A DNA stretch of 64,000 nucleotides. Origin: Ignelater luminosus (Eukaryota; Arthropoda; Insecta; Coleoptera; Elateridae). Under the pieces are notes generated by a model, which searched no databases, had not been told where the DNA came from, and saw only the letters and a list, made by a program, of their open reading frames with translations. The DNA lies in contig VTPC01004508.1 in NCBI GenBank assembly GCA_011009095.1, positions 29,916 through 93,915 of the forward strand, given 5' to 3'. Positions 1 through 12,642 of this stretch are shown here, in pieces (within the stretch, counting starts at the first letter, position 1; every line of letters begins with the position of its first letter). The position numbers were made by a program, and so were the translations under genes.

Positions 1-1340
1 GGTAGGTCTGGGGATGCCGTAATAGTAAAATATAAAGAAGACTGAGGATAGTATAGATCCCTTGCCTCCAACCTAGCACGCGATATTGGCGATGAAATAG
101 AAAACTGTTAATGAGTCTGAAGAAGGCAGCTGGAACTTAAGATTTTATGCATGAGCTTACAAAGAAACTTCACATGCCAGACCTTGTCTTATGTGAAGAC
201 AGATGCTTTGAAAGCTTTGGTTATGTTAGTATGTAATTGGAACAGCAGACCTGTCTTGTAGGAATTCAAATTAATTCGGTAGGATATTTTCTAAAAATTC
301 TCTCGGGGTATCGGCTAAGATTTTGAGTTTGAGTTGAGAAGCGTTATGGATGCGAGCTCCGAAAGCTATTTTGTGATTTAAGAATCATGACAACTGTTGC
401 TGAATTGCATGCTGAAAGAAAGCAAGCACACTGCAGGCATCAGTTAAGGATGTTAGTTAAAAGCTCAATGGCTTCCTCCTTCGGCCGGTTTTTTCCGTCT
501 GGATCAGCTAAAAAAAAATCCAGAAGTAGCGGTTCATAGGGCTTTTGTGGAAGAACTACTGTAAGGAATGATATGATGTGGTTGCTTTGGATCAACCGAT
601 TTACGCGATGGGTTTCTGGAAACTTGGTGCACTTTTTCAAGAAGATCAGTAAAGATTTAGGCTTGCATTTTGACACATATGATTACTTGATCATTCTGGT
701 GGAGGTCGGTTGGATTTTCTTTGGCCTGTCATAACTTTGAGCTAGTTTCAGAATCAGTCATCCAGGTTAGAGAACATAGCCACCCAATGCGCCTTTCAGA
801 ACCTGATCCTATGCAGGCGGACTAGCGCATTAAGTCTTGGTCTTCACCAAAAGATCCCAAGTCTGAACAAATAATCTGTCGTCGACCGCCTTCTGGATAA
901 TGCGAGTGAAGTCGATTTCCCCTATGGTGGAGAGAAACGGATTTATTGGAATGTGGGAGGTGACGTTCTGTTCTGGTCTCGGACGGTTCTGGTAGTAAAG
1001 CCTGGAGCAGGTAGGATTATTAAGGTAAAAGTGACCGAAAGTGGTCACTGGTAATGAATATGCCTATAAAGCGGTCTACTACTATGTGGTCAACGATTGG
1101 TTACTAACATTGATTCGGTATTGGGGATCCTGTAGATAGTAGGTAGTCGCAGGGAACATAGAAAACTTAGACGTCTTTAGTTAGTGATCGCATTACTAAA
1201 GCCCATATGCCGAGCATTGAAGTCGTTCAATCCCAAAACGTCATCGCTAGTTTCTGTTGGTTTTGCCAGTTGACAAAGTCCAAGCTGAGGTATCGTTTTT
1301 GAATCTCCGCTGGCTTTGAAGCACCCTCAGTAGCATATTA
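1..1340. other. Decayed coding-like stretch, probably old mobile-element DNA
   Basis: This block is less AT-rich than its surroundings and holds broken open frames on the minus strand (about 440-676 and 830-1048) as well as short open stretches on the plus strand, none with a family signature I can name. Stops interrupt every frame within about 80 codons. The texture fits a degraded transposable element cut by the window edge, but no reverse transcriptase, integrase or transposase motif is clear. It is described only as coding-like. Confidence in any function is very low. Confidence 0.3.
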
Positions 1341-1464
1341 CACGTGAAGAGGATTAATGAAATTCATATACTAGTCTACTACTTCAATATTTGCAAAATA
1401 CGACAAAATATGTACTTCGTAGTTTGGATTAATAAAACTATTAATCATTGAGAATAATCAGAAT

Positions 1465-2295
1465 TTATTCACTGTTCCAGTATTTTGTAAAGCCACCGTT
1501 TACCTTAATTAATGCAACGACTCTTTTTGGTATTCTGGAAAATAACTTCTAACACTTTTCACTTTGTAGGTTGTTCCGTTATTGTTAGAAGGAAACTTTA
1601 AAAGTATTTTAACGTGATACTGAGTATCTTCTATTTTAAAAAGTGTTTATTTTTAATTAAGATTGGATGACTATGCTGGCCAGTCTAAATGTTCAATTTA
1701 GTTTTCATTATTTCATCTCAATCTAGCTGTCTTGTGACATGGCGCGTTGTCTTGTTAGAATTTGACATTTTTTGTGTTAATACCTCCAGAAATCTTAGTT
1801 TCCAGAACAGCAGAGAAGCTTTTACTCGAAAGACATTACGTATCTCAAAAGACTACCTAGCGATACAAGATAGTGCAAATAAACGTACCTTAAAGTTAGA
1901 GTTGTCAACCACACTGCATTTGACCAAATTCTTCTTTTAAGTGTTGATGTCTACTAGCCCATTCCAAACGAGCTTTTTTACTTTTCTCCAACAGCCATGA
2001 CTTCCTTCGGACCTTGAAGCTTTTGGAACCCACATCAGCCTTTCCAATATTCCAGTAGAAAGTTTCTTTCAAAAACTCGCAAATTTACAAATGATTCTAG
2101 CGTTTCGTAGTCACTTTGTTTCTGTCTGTTTTGTTTTCTATTTACATGTGAACCGGTCTTCTTGAATCGTTTTCTAACATACTGTACTGCGCAATAAAGA
2201 TATTTAACAGTTTTAGCAATTTCTGCTCTTGTTTTTCCTTGTGCATGTAGAAATGAATTTGCAAGCGTTGATGATCACTAACTTTGCTTACCCAT
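1465..2295 (-). pseudogene. Tc1/mariner-type transposase relic
   Basis: Read on the minus strand from an ATG at 2295-2293, stitched frames give a paired-like helix-turn-helix start (MGK..., then GKTRAEIAKTVK and VRKRFKKTGSHV), then KSWLLEKSKKARLEWASRHQ, and finally the Tc1-style C-terminus RIPKRVVALIKVNGGFTKYW with a stop at 1467-1465. These match the order of a Tc1-like transposase: DNA-binding HTH, linker, DDE catalytic region and the terminal 'NGG-TKY' box. The span is about 830 bp against roughly 1 kb for an intact gene. The reading frame changes several times and has early stops just after the start, so it cannot make a transposase. Terminal inverted repeats were not found. Family-level confidence is good; the subfamily is not settled. 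Confidence 0.8.
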
Positions 2296-2529
2296 TTTTC
2301 AGTAGAGACTGCAATAATTAAAATTATAACTATAAGCAACTAAACACAACACTAGCCTTTACGAGTAGTGACGTCAGACTAACATTTACTTCAAAACACA
2401 CGAATTGTACAATTGCAATCTGGATTGGTTAGATATTATTTTGAAGTTGACGGTAAACTGATAATAATAACAAGAGTATCCTAGAAATAGTTTTGGGTTA
2501 AAGGGGAAGTATAAGCTAATTCGTGATTG

Positions 2530-2868
2530 CTATCCTGTCACAAGATTTTGCCAACTAATTAAATCAAAGACTTCAAACAATACTGTTAATATCGCTTTTA
2601 AACACCAAGGAATTATTAAGGTAGGTAAATTCCTTGGTCGCATTCTTCTCATAATCTTCATGTCTTTCTTGGTTTGAAGTAAATTCCAAAAATTAGGTTT
2701 TAAGTTTGATTTGTACTTATCTTTCCTCAAGCTTAATAGTCTATGATAATGCTGTCCAATCTTTAAAAACGTTCGGTTTCTTGGACTGTTTGTAGAAAAA
2801 CTAATGTTCAACAACAAACACTGTTGCAATCCTGGACGTCGGCCGTTAAATACAGAAACTCCGGTTTA
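2530..2868 (-). other. Unrecognised open frame, about 112 codons
   Basis: A minus-strand frame stays open from just after a stop near 2869 down to 2530. It reads through VSVFNGRRPGL near its start and a basic middle (SLRKDKYKSNLKPNFWNLL, then MKIMRRMRPRN). Composition is more protein-like than neighbouring random frames: basic and hydrophobic residues are mixed and the frame is not dominated by AT-codon amino acids. There is no clear initiator for the full frame; an internal ATG lies at about 2829. It sits next to the Tc1 relic, so a fragment of another mobile element is the simplest idea, but I cannot assign it. It could also be a chance frame. Confidence 0.25.
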
Positions 2869-2869
2869 A

Positions 2870-5689
2870 TGAGTCTAAACCATCACTGCTAGATTTTGAT
2901 CTTTAATCCGTTGTTGCACTATTAAGGAAGGAGTTTCTAACAAAATTCAAATGCTTGCAGATTGTACACGATCCAGCTTTAGCCGACCGACGTCAAAACG
3001 AATATCGAGTTTGGTCTTCTAATTTCTCGGAAGATGAGACACTTTTGTTCTATACAAGTTTTGAGATACCAAGTTGTAAGACGGTGCATAGTGGTGGGAA
3101 AAAGAATATCTTAAATTCTTAAAAATGCCAAAACTGAGACATTACTAGTTTACCTAGAGTCAACAATTTAGTTTTTGCACCCCTTGCATGGTACTACATA
3201 AGAGGCAAGTTTTCTGATTCAAAATCCAATTTGAATTTTTGGAAAGCTAATTACACATTGAATTACTAATTTAGAATTTTTGGAATTACCAAAACACGGA
3301 GTAAAGTGAAGTCTATACATTAAATGAGGAATGGGTAATTTCTTAACCTTTTAATTAATTAACAACTTTTAACAAATGTTTCAAATCTTAATTCACTTTA
3401 GTTATGGTCACATCAAATTCAAAACTCAATGGATTAGAACAGTGAATTCCCCTAACTTTTGATATTATCAAGTTCCTTCAAGAGGATATCGATAAGCAAA
3501 TAAGAAAAAGAAATAATTTTTATGCATAAATGCAGCCTTCAAGAATATTTTCAGTGTGACCGTTACTACTGAATTCAAACGGTCTTTAAAGCGAGACCTA
3601 CGCATCCGCCTTTTTTTAAATTATGTTTCTCAGCTTTAATGACCTTATCAGTATGGTGACCGTAAAAAAACATTAAAAATAATTTAGCACGTATTATTTC
3701 AAGGTTATCGATCACTTTAATTGTTTCATAACAGAACAAAAATAGCAATCGCATTTTACCAACACTACTATTATAGTACATAATGAGTAATGGTATATAT
3801 CTTCAATTCTTTTTTGTTATTTAAACATTCTTTTAGTTTCCATAATTTGAGTTATTTAACAATGGTTTATATAATTTATTCCTGTTTCGTAAAACTTTCT
3901 TGTTACACCCTGTATACTAGAGTGTAAAAAATTTGGTTGACTACGCTTTTGCGAAATATTCGTTCACGATAATTTTTAGATTCATCCCCATACGTTTTAC
4001 CAGTTCTCAAGATATCTGGAAATTTTTGCTGAGAGTTGACAATCCGTATTTACATGCTACTAATTTCATGTACATAGAGTAAATAATAAATTTCTAGACA
4101 TTTTGTGTGGAAATAATACACCAGATGATATTAAAAACAAATAAATGTTTTCCCACACTGATCTCAGTTTTAGAAAAAGGTGAAGGATCAGTAAAATAAT
4201 CACAAAAATAAAACTAACATTTGATACCCCTTAAAATAGTACTACTATGGTATCAAAGATTAACCTTTGAAAATAATTAAATCAACATTTTCTGCATCAT
4301 ACCCACACATTTAGAAGTTATCAGTTCTCGAACTAACTTTTCCAACAAATAAAACAAAGAGAATCTTCCTACAAATAGCTTTGCAAAGAGAAATACGACC
4401 TGGTTAAGTGAGTTACAGGGAAAAATAAATAAATTTGAACGTAGAAGACATTTTAAACACACACTAAGTATCCGATTCTAGCATTTAAATACGTTTTAAA
4501 CACGAACCACTATGGTTTACGACATTAGCTTTCCTTCTTCATATCTTTTGGTATCGAGAAAATAAACAAAGATAGCAAACTTATAAAAAAGGCAACCCAT
4601 TAAGGGTAGATGGTAATTTTTCTTTTAAAAGTTCCCCTTACTTACACGATCATTCCACCACACGTGCTTCTAGTTAGCGTTACTCAAATTGTTAACTAAT
4701 CCTTTTTTTATTTTTAGATATAAAACATCAAAGAAATTAATGGTTTTTGAATGTTTTTGTGTTTCAAAGAGTTTTTATACCTTTCAAGCTTTTAGAGTGT
4801 TTTTATTACTAGGATTAAACTATTTTTTGATCTAAACAGTTTTGTTTTCTTGACGAAAAGAGACAAAAAAATAAAAGTCATAAAATTGCATTAGCAAAAG
4901 CTTTTATCATTTCATTACCATCAATTACGATTGCAATTACTGAAGTCACAAAACATTTATTTCTGTTAAGTGTTTATTATTTTAAATTAAATATAAATTA
5001 TTATTTTTACAAAGGATTGAGTGATGTTATTCATTTGATAATAATAATAAGAGTAGCATTTATTGAATGGAAAAATAACTTCCTACAGTTATTCCCAGAA
5101 TAGAACAAATAGCCGCGTTTTAGAATTGAAGCTATGTGATTTCATAAATCACCAATAATAATCTAACGAGAATTATTATAAACAAACATTCTCAAGAAAA
5201 TATGATAAAAGGGCAATTAAGAATACAAAGTTATCATTTATATAGAGATTAAATAGTATGTAATTAGAATTTCGTAATGTTATACTTATAAATAACTGGA
5301 TGCACTTTTTAGAGAATTATGCATATACGGGGTGTAACGTGTATCTAAACTCTTAAAATAATTTAGTGTCAGTTCATTAATTCCTTATGGCGACGTCTTA
5401 AAGATTTCCTGTAATCATTTCATAACCGCTCGAGCAAATTGATTCAAATTTTGCAAATAACATCTATTAACTCCGAAATTCAGATTAGGAGCGTTAATTT
5501 TATTAAGATTTATTTGGGACACTTCTCGATGTTTTTTGCTTTTGCTTAATTGTTATTTTGAAATAACATTTGAAACTAAATTGTTTCTGCTCTTCCAGTC
5601 TTTTATTCAAGCTAACTTTTCAGTTAGATCAGAATCGTTATAGTTATAGATTACATTTTGGTAATCTCGAAATATAAGACTGAAGACGA
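2870..5689. other. AT-rich intergenic DNA with two CAGGGTGTAAC-type repeat ends
   Basis: No credible gene is visible. Two short matches to the same repeat end occur in opposite orientation: GTTACACCCTGTATA near 3903-3917 (a right-hand end) and TATACGGGGTGTAACG near 5326-5341 (a left-hand end). They point away from each other, so they do not bound one element; each looks like one surviving end of a separate decayed repeat. The rest is A/T-rich filler with short poly-A and poly-T runs. Confidence 0.4.
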
Positions 5690-6581
5690 ACAAAAATATA
5701 AAGACATTCACAGAAAGATCAGAATGAAAATGAAAAAAGCAAAAGAAAATTGGTTTAACGAAAAACGCACCGAAATAGAAAAATTAAGTCAAAGATATCT
5801 GTGGAATTAATAAGACATCAGCGGTAAGTAGACTAGTGAATAAAAACAGGAACATGATTGTAGATTCACATGGCAAATTGGGCAGATGGAGAGAATATAT
5901 GGAAGAAGAACTATTTGCAGAAGAAAGATCCGAAGATCATAATATAAATTATAATACCTATAGAAAGCGGACCAATGATATTGGGAAGAAATGCTACCGG
6001 AAAGTAAAAAAAAAAGCAGTTGGTTCAAATGAGATACCAGTTGAAATTTTGAAAATCTTGCCAGAGAACATAATTAAGAAGTTAACAGATATTTCAGACT
6101 TGCTAATAGTTCAGATGAACTACAAGAAATAGTAAATAATGTCAGCACAGTGAGTGAAAATTACGTATTAAAAATGAACTTAAAGAAAACAAAATATACG
6201 ATTATTAGTAAATCAACCATTGGCGATGCGGAACTAAGGATAACAGATTCGATATTGGAGAGAGTATCAAAATATACGTACTTGGGTTGTTTATTGAACG
6301 AAAACTGGGATCGTTCTCTAGAAGCAAAATGCAGAATTGAAAAGGCAAAAACTGCTTTTCTCAAATTAAAAGCAGTAATATACCTATATAGCCACAACCT
6401 GAGTCTAAACCTAGAAAAGCGCATAATTTTGTGTTACATTTTCTCAGTGCTATTATATGAAGTCAGAGCTAGAGTAACCAACGAGAAGAAGAAGAATCTC
6501 ATTTCAGCTCTAATTTACATAACCAGTGCAATGGTGTCTATTTGGCATTATCATAACATATGCAGACGTGAAATCTATTAG
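5690..6581 (+). mobile_element. Degenerate non-LTR retrotransposon (LINE) fragment, internally deleted
   Basis: Two frames carry recognisable pieces of a LINE reverse transcriptase. From about 5836 the frame reads DSHGKLGRWREYMEEEL and then KKKAVGSNEIPVEILKI, the region before and at the start of the fingers domain. From 6150 another frame reads VLKMNLKKTKYTIISKS, RVSKYTYLGCLLNEN and LNLEKRIILCYIFSVLLYE, the thumb and post-RT region. The palm between them, including the [Y/F]xDD catalytic box, is missing: the two pieces are joined within about 30 bp. A few codons upstream (about 5690-5800) continue the N-terminal side in another frame. It cannot encode an active RT. The wording resembles the RTE/CR1/Jockey-like families widespread in insects; the exact clade is unsettled. 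Confidence 0.72.
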
Positions 6582-6845
6582 TCACTGCTAATTGCTATCT
6601 AGAGTATTTTGCAGGAGGCCACCAAAACATTTGATAATCACACTTGTAAATATCAGTGTCATCTTTGCTGAGATCAACAAAGCTAACCTCACTAAACACC
6701 TAGATCCTAAAGTATAATAAACCATAAACAATGAGTGAATGGATGAAGCATGATATGCCCGCTTCAAGATGTTACTTGCTTTTCTTAGTTTTTTTCATAA
6801 TGCACAGATAGAGGATTACAGATCCCTAAATACTCTTTAATTATA

Positions 6846-7055
6846 CAGGGTGTTTGGTTCATCGCCGTATATCCGAAAAGGAGTGGTAGAAGACATGATT
6901 TGGAACTTATCTAACGTAATATGCTATTATACAAAGTGTCACGGTTTTCGAGATATTGTCATTTTTCATAATTTCACCCAATTGAAGGTTTTTCCCCATT
7001 TAGATGTGAACACCGCACTATTGGAAACTTTTAATTTGGTGAACCAAACACCTTG
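6846..7055. mobile_element. 210-bp inverted-repeat element (MITE) with TA target duplication
   Basis: The left end CAGGGTGTTTGGTTCA (from 6846) and the reverse complement of the right end CAAGGTGTTTGGTTCA (ending at 7055) match at 15 of 16 bases. Both sides are flanked by TA (6844-6845 and 7056-7057), the target-site duplication expected of Tc1/mariner-type insertion. The interior has an open frame spanning most of the element but no transposase motif, so it is non-autonomous. The same CAGGGTG end motif appears singly elsewhere in the window. The family assignment is inferred from TA and the terminal repeats only. Confidence 0.65.
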
Positions 7056-7059
7056 TATA

Positions 7060-10000
7060 TCCTAGAAGTAAATATACTTTAGGTGCAACAATCTTTTTGT
7101 CATTTGTAAGAGTTAGCGCTGTGTTTTTAATGGCAAATTGATGCTAAATAGGCAAAACTAACAGAAGACAGCGTTATATAAAATATTGCTAGCATTTTTT
7201 AAACTTCTGCAGAATGTATGGAGAATTATTAAATAGACAATCTGCCTAATGGGATACCAAGTGCCATCCAGTTGTATTAGGTTGCCTAATGTGTGTATCC
7301 CAGTGCTCTTGGAAACAATACGAATATTGTAAGAGTAAAACTGCGACCAAAACATAAAAAAGACTTCGCTAGAAGAAAATTGAAAGCATTTTTAGGAAGC
7401 TGCAAATACCACAAAAACATCAAGTATTGGACCCAGTACCGTTGAAACGGGGCAGTTCAAGAGTACCCTAAACCTCTAGCGAGTCTGCTAGGAGAGTACA
7501 TACTAGAAAACGTCACTTTCCAAGAAAGTATAACAAGGACAGAATGAACTTTCTTGCAAGTTGTTGTATCAAACGAGGGATTCATGGATGACACATTTAC
7601 AAATAAGCAAAGAGGGCTGATTAAAAGCCACTTCCTCAGAAAAATCGACAAGCTGCGGGTAGGAAATCTTGCGCAAAGTTTTTCCAAGGTTAAAAGAAGA
7701 TTCTGTAGTAATCTCCTATGGTAACCCCGCCACGTGTCAATAGTTCATGTCTAACATTTATACTTTATGGGAAAGGTGAACTAGAAGCTTAAGATGCAAA
7801 CAACTTACGATTATATTACGATTTGGGCTTCCAGGGCTAGAGAAAAGACCCCAGAAGATATTTCATACATATTATTCCGACTGCTGAAAATATTTTGTTT
7901 TCTTTTAGACTTTTTGGAAGGGAAGGGACAGGAGGTATTGTCAATACATTTTCAATAACCTTTGCATTGGATAGACTATACTAGGGTTCACTATCAAACG
8001 AAGTAATAAAAGTGCGTGATCAGTGCATGATGCATTTCTACTGGCTGCAGCAAGACATTGTTAAGCCGGTTTCACTGTGCTCAACATTCATCGGTCTTCG
8101 CTCACTACGTTTTTTCTTTCTTTAACGTGATCACTCCGTCTTTTGGTGAACTCTAGTATAGTTCTGTATGTCTTCCAACGTCTTGAGGAAGTCATAAAAC
8201 AATATCTATTCAGATGTGGTCTCAGAGTGAAGTTTGAGCAGGAAAGATCATATCCTCAAATGTCTAGATTTTTGGATCTGTGCTTGCCCTTTAGGCTATT
8301 TGAACTGTTTAGACTTTTCGAACTTTCTAGACTTTTCGGTTTGACTTTTATGTAACCTAAGTTATTCGAACCAATAAGATTTTTCTTACTAAACAAAGTC
8401 TTTAAGTCTTCTAGGTCGAAGGGTTTTTAATAATGTTTGTGGTTAATGTAAAGTGGAAGAGCGCAAAGATCTGAAAGTTACCTTTTAGGCACACTAATTC
8501 CTGAGATCGGCCCTAATTCTGAAGCGTAAACCTCAAATTATAATTATTGTGGCAGTAACTAGATGGTTCCATAGCTAAACATCGTTTTAGAACAAAATCA
8601 CAGAGCGTTTAACATAAAACGGAAAGATCAAAATCTGGTCAATGGTACCTAACTGTTCTCTTCACCATTGAAATTGAGAATCTTAATAATAGCCATAATG
8701 TATTTCGTATTTTACTAGCCTCCTTAAGGAAATGCTAACGTTGCTAGTTGTTGTTGTTTGTCGAATAATAGCATTAAGTTAATGGGAGCTTTTAAAAGGA
8801 TAGTGTTGTCTTCATTTAGCAAACTTTGTTTGCCTATGGAATTAACGGAAAGAAGAGTGGGATGCTGAATTGACACTTACTATGATGAGGAATGCAGGTT
8901 TGTCTCGGAGTTTTAGGTAAGAAAGGTAGCACAACTGGTTATTGGTTTTGTAAAGCACATTTACCGCCTCTTATTAGTGTTATTGTTCCGTATCAACCCC
9001 GCATGTTACTGAGTATTTAGGTATCTACTATTGCTAACTTACAATATAGCTTGAAAAATCTTTTATTATTACTTCTAAAATTTTTGCTTGGCATTAATAA
9101 GGTATGAAAACACAAAAACAGCCTCTGAAATCAAACAGTGCCAACAAAAGTTTTTCAGTGACGTTGCTACTGTGTAAACGCCCTGTATTTCCAAAGATGT
9201 TGCTTCTAAAATATGAGAGACTTATTTATATTCAAGAATATTCCGAGACAATTGCATTTAAATTTAAATAATAATAATATCTTTAACCCAACAATAAGAT
9301 TTAAAAACTGAAAGGAAGAAATATTTATCATTCTAATGTTCAAATCATGAATTATAAAAAAAATAGTAAGTTAGCAGATGCTACAGGAAATACTAGTATA
9401 GAACCACCTGGGTCAAACGTCTTCTTGCATAAGCTTTACCTCATTTTAAAAGGTACCACTTCTTCGATAAACCGGCACGTTGCATTTAAGCCTTTTATTA
9501 GTTATTTAGCTCGCAGCATTACTATTTACCATAAACAAATAAGTCTCAGGTATTTAAAATTTAAATACATTCACGTTCTGGAACTGGAATCCTCGCGAAT
9601 GTAGGTAAATAATCCATTAATTTGCATGTTATTAGTATGCGTGTTGACAAAATTAATGACAGAAGCATTAAAAATACTTGACAAAATTAGCTTTAAGCTT
9701 ATCATGGGATTGCACTTGACTTTTAAATTTTTTTTCTTAATTGTAAAATTAATAAGGTTAACAATGGAGTCGCATGTTTTGCAGTATTTATGTTTATTTT
9801 TGCAACAGGGAACTATATTATAAAATATGAATCATACTGGCTGGCACAATAGTTTGTCCTTCCAAAATAAGAATAGTATTTCTATAATATTACATTTTTA
9901 CACTGAAAAGCTTTTAATATTTATAGATAAGATGTTTTGCAGAAAAGCAAATAAATAAATCATATATTATTGTTCTTCTTTTACAGGTAACAAATCTCCA

Positions 10001-11620
10001 TCATTATGCAAAACACTAGTTATTTATGACACACTTAATATAATGCTGAATGTTATTTTATAGCTACGTAATATAATCAAACCCGCTAGGCTTTTGTTTC
10101 AACCATAGAACAGCTCTTTTCAGTCTTTTGAGCTGTAAGGCAACTTCAGGAATAAAAAATAAACGTAATGGAGCTCAGAAGATAGAAGAATGCAGGTTTG
10201 TAACTCCGCCAGCTAAAAATGCAAATGCATCGTCTGCAGCAGAATGTCGTGATGGGTTAAAGTTGAAACCAAGTTGCTGGAACAACAGAGGATGGATACT
10301 TTTATGATTTAGTACTGAAATTATTTTTGACTTTAAAAATTTGTATAATAATTTTGAGTCACGCATCTTCGGGTTAAGACATAATGTTCTTTAAGGATTA
10401 TTTATATTTACCTTTAGAATGTTAACTTTTAAATGCTCATTGAATTCTAAGAAAAGCAAATTGAAGGTTGTTAAAAGAAGATTAGTTCTACACCTCTAAG
10501 AAATTTTTAAATCTTCTTTTTCAAGAAAAGAAAGTTAAGTAAATAGCAGTTATCATCGCTTCTAATCTCAAACCTTAAATTACAAAATTATGTAACTTGT
10601 ACACAGAGCGCACGAGGATTTATCAGAATATTTATGTAACAATATTAAAACAGCTATAGAGATACAAAATTAACTAATTAAATGAAAAGAACACTACCTT
10701 ACTTTCTGTTCCTATAACTTATTTTTTTTTGTAATTACTTTAAGCTCCTTCTAACTTTTACAACAAACGAAACCTTTAATACACAAAAACTGTCTTTAAG
10801 TTCAACTGTCAACAAACTAAACGAAGCTCTTACAGTGCTTTGACAAAAACTAATTACCTGGAAAATGACTCTTATTCATTATTTTCGTTTTGAAAGGAAC
10901 GTCACTTAAAATGCTTTAAGTTGTGATGCTTATGTGACAGGTAATAAATAAGTTGTTTGGTTAAAACCTTTACAAAATATTTACCTTTTCTGTAGAAATA
11001 CACATTGTTTATCTAAATCTGAAGACCTTAAAATTCTGCACCAACACCTTTTTAGAATTACAATTTTTTTATAATTGGATTTTTTTAGCTTAGATTTACA
11101 AACTTCTAAAGTTTCACAATTAAATTACATTAATGACGATGGTCGGTTGGGTATATCAAGTATGTACAGTTCATCTCTCTGTCTGTCGGTCAAATTTTTA
11201 TTAATTTTGAGTAATCCTGGTAAATATAAAACGTAATTTAAAGAAGAAATTATTAGCAAAGAAGAAACGAATACTGGTAAATGTTAAAGATTCACAAATA
11301 ACATTTTAACATAAAAGAAGATATAATTGGTTTGAAAACATTAAATTTGAATGTTGGAAAAGTGATTTACGAAATTGAAAATCATATTGGGAAGCAAACC
11401 GTGAACAATTTATAAATAATAATTGGACTTTTTAATGATTTTGAAAGAAAACTAAATTCAAGTATCCTTCTATAAGAAACTTTTGAATATTTTTTTTATA
11501 TTTTTCTTTTTGTCTACCTTATATTATTTTTTATAAATTATTTTGTATATTTTTTGTACTTTTTGTATTTTTTGTTGAATAAAGTGGTTAACCAGTAGTG
11601 ATACTTAAAACTGAAAATCA
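7060..11620. other. Intergenic DNA without a recognisable gene
   Basis: Frames here are short and interrupted on both strands. A patch around 7.1-8.6 kb is slightly less AT-rich and has open minus-strand pieces (7158-7355, 7457-7687) without a family signature. Around 8285-8345 a small internal repetition of a TTTGAACTG/TTTCGAACT-type unit encodes a leucine/phenylalanine/arginine-rich string, probably simple sequence. At 10175-10366 a minus-strand frame reads SIHPLLFQQLGFNFNPSRH and FAFLAGGVTNLHSS; it looks protein-like but I do not recognise it and it lacks flanking exons. The rest is AT-rich. Confidence 0.35.
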
Positions 11621-11623
11621 AAA

Positions 11624-12600
11624 ATGAACAATAGCGAAACGAATCTTATAGTCAAATTGGAACAAATTTCACTCAAGTATTTCTTGAAAGCGACAGCCAA
11701 AATACTACATCGAACATGCAGCTAGAAAAATTAAATGTAGAAGATGACTTATGTAACAGTATAAGAAGTCTTTATGAAAAGATTTTATTAAATATACCAT
11801 CTAAAAGTACAAAATCAATACCAATTAAAAAGAGAACTGAATGTAGAAAATATACAGAATTAATAAAAGATCTAAGTATGCAAATGATAGGTATAATAAA
11901 ACATGTAAAAGAAGATTTAAAAACGAAAGAAGTTGAAATTACTCAATTAAAAGAATCAAATAAGAATTTGAACCCTAAAGACAATACAACAACCAATATT
12001 ATTAATCATAATATGAATTACGCAGAAGCAATTAAAGGTCAATATCAAAAACCAACCAACTTTGACATTAAGATCTTAAAATTAAACCCAAAAGAAGAGA
12101 AAAACATCAAAGACATGCTCAAAACGGAAATTAGCCCAAAACATTGCAATATGAACATAATTAACATGAAACCGATTAAAACAGGAGATGTTATAATAGA
12201 ATGTGGAAACAAAAAAGATTTGGATAAATTAAAATTAGCAATAACTACCACAAATTCATTCAAATGTCAAGAAATAAAGAAGAGAAATCCTAGGCTACTC
12301 TGATCAAGAATTGATATTGATATAAAGAAAAATAAATTATTAGATGTAATAACTGAAAACAATAAATGGCTAATAGAAAAATGTGGAGGTGAAGAATATT
12401 TTAGGAATAATTTTACAGAAAAATTCAGATTTGGAAAGAATGAGAAACCAAACACTATTGTGGTAAATGTGGTTCTACAGAACACAAATTCAAAGAATGT
12501 AAAAGTATCACTTCTAAATGTATAGTGTGTATACGAAGAAACTCAAAATTAAAAGGTAATAACAAACTACAAATAGATTATGATGTTAGAAGTAATAACT
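11624..12600 (+). pseudogene. LINE ORF1 (nucleic-acid-binding, CCHC zinc knuckle), frameshifted
   Basis: The likely start is the ATG at 11624 (MNNSETNLIVKLEQISLK), followed by a frameshift near 11665-11670 into the long frame that contains the ATG at 11716 and runs to a TGA at 12301-12303. The same frame continues past the TGA and then shifts near 12450 into HYCGKCGSTEHKFKEC, a perfect CX2CX4HX4C zinc knuckle, followed by KCIVCIRRN. The N-terminal part is lysine-rich and predicted helical. Known LINE ORF1 proteins of this type bind element RNA and act as nucleic-acid chaperones. Two frameshifts and one stop make this copy non-functional as read. Confidence 0.75.
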
Positions 12601-12642
12601 GTCCCTCAAAACAAAATATAAAAAAAATAATGTTAAAGAATA

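Noticed and set aside
3903-5341. One transposon bounded by the ends at 3904 and 5328
   Set aside because: The two matching ends point outward, not inward, so they cannot be the termini of a single element.
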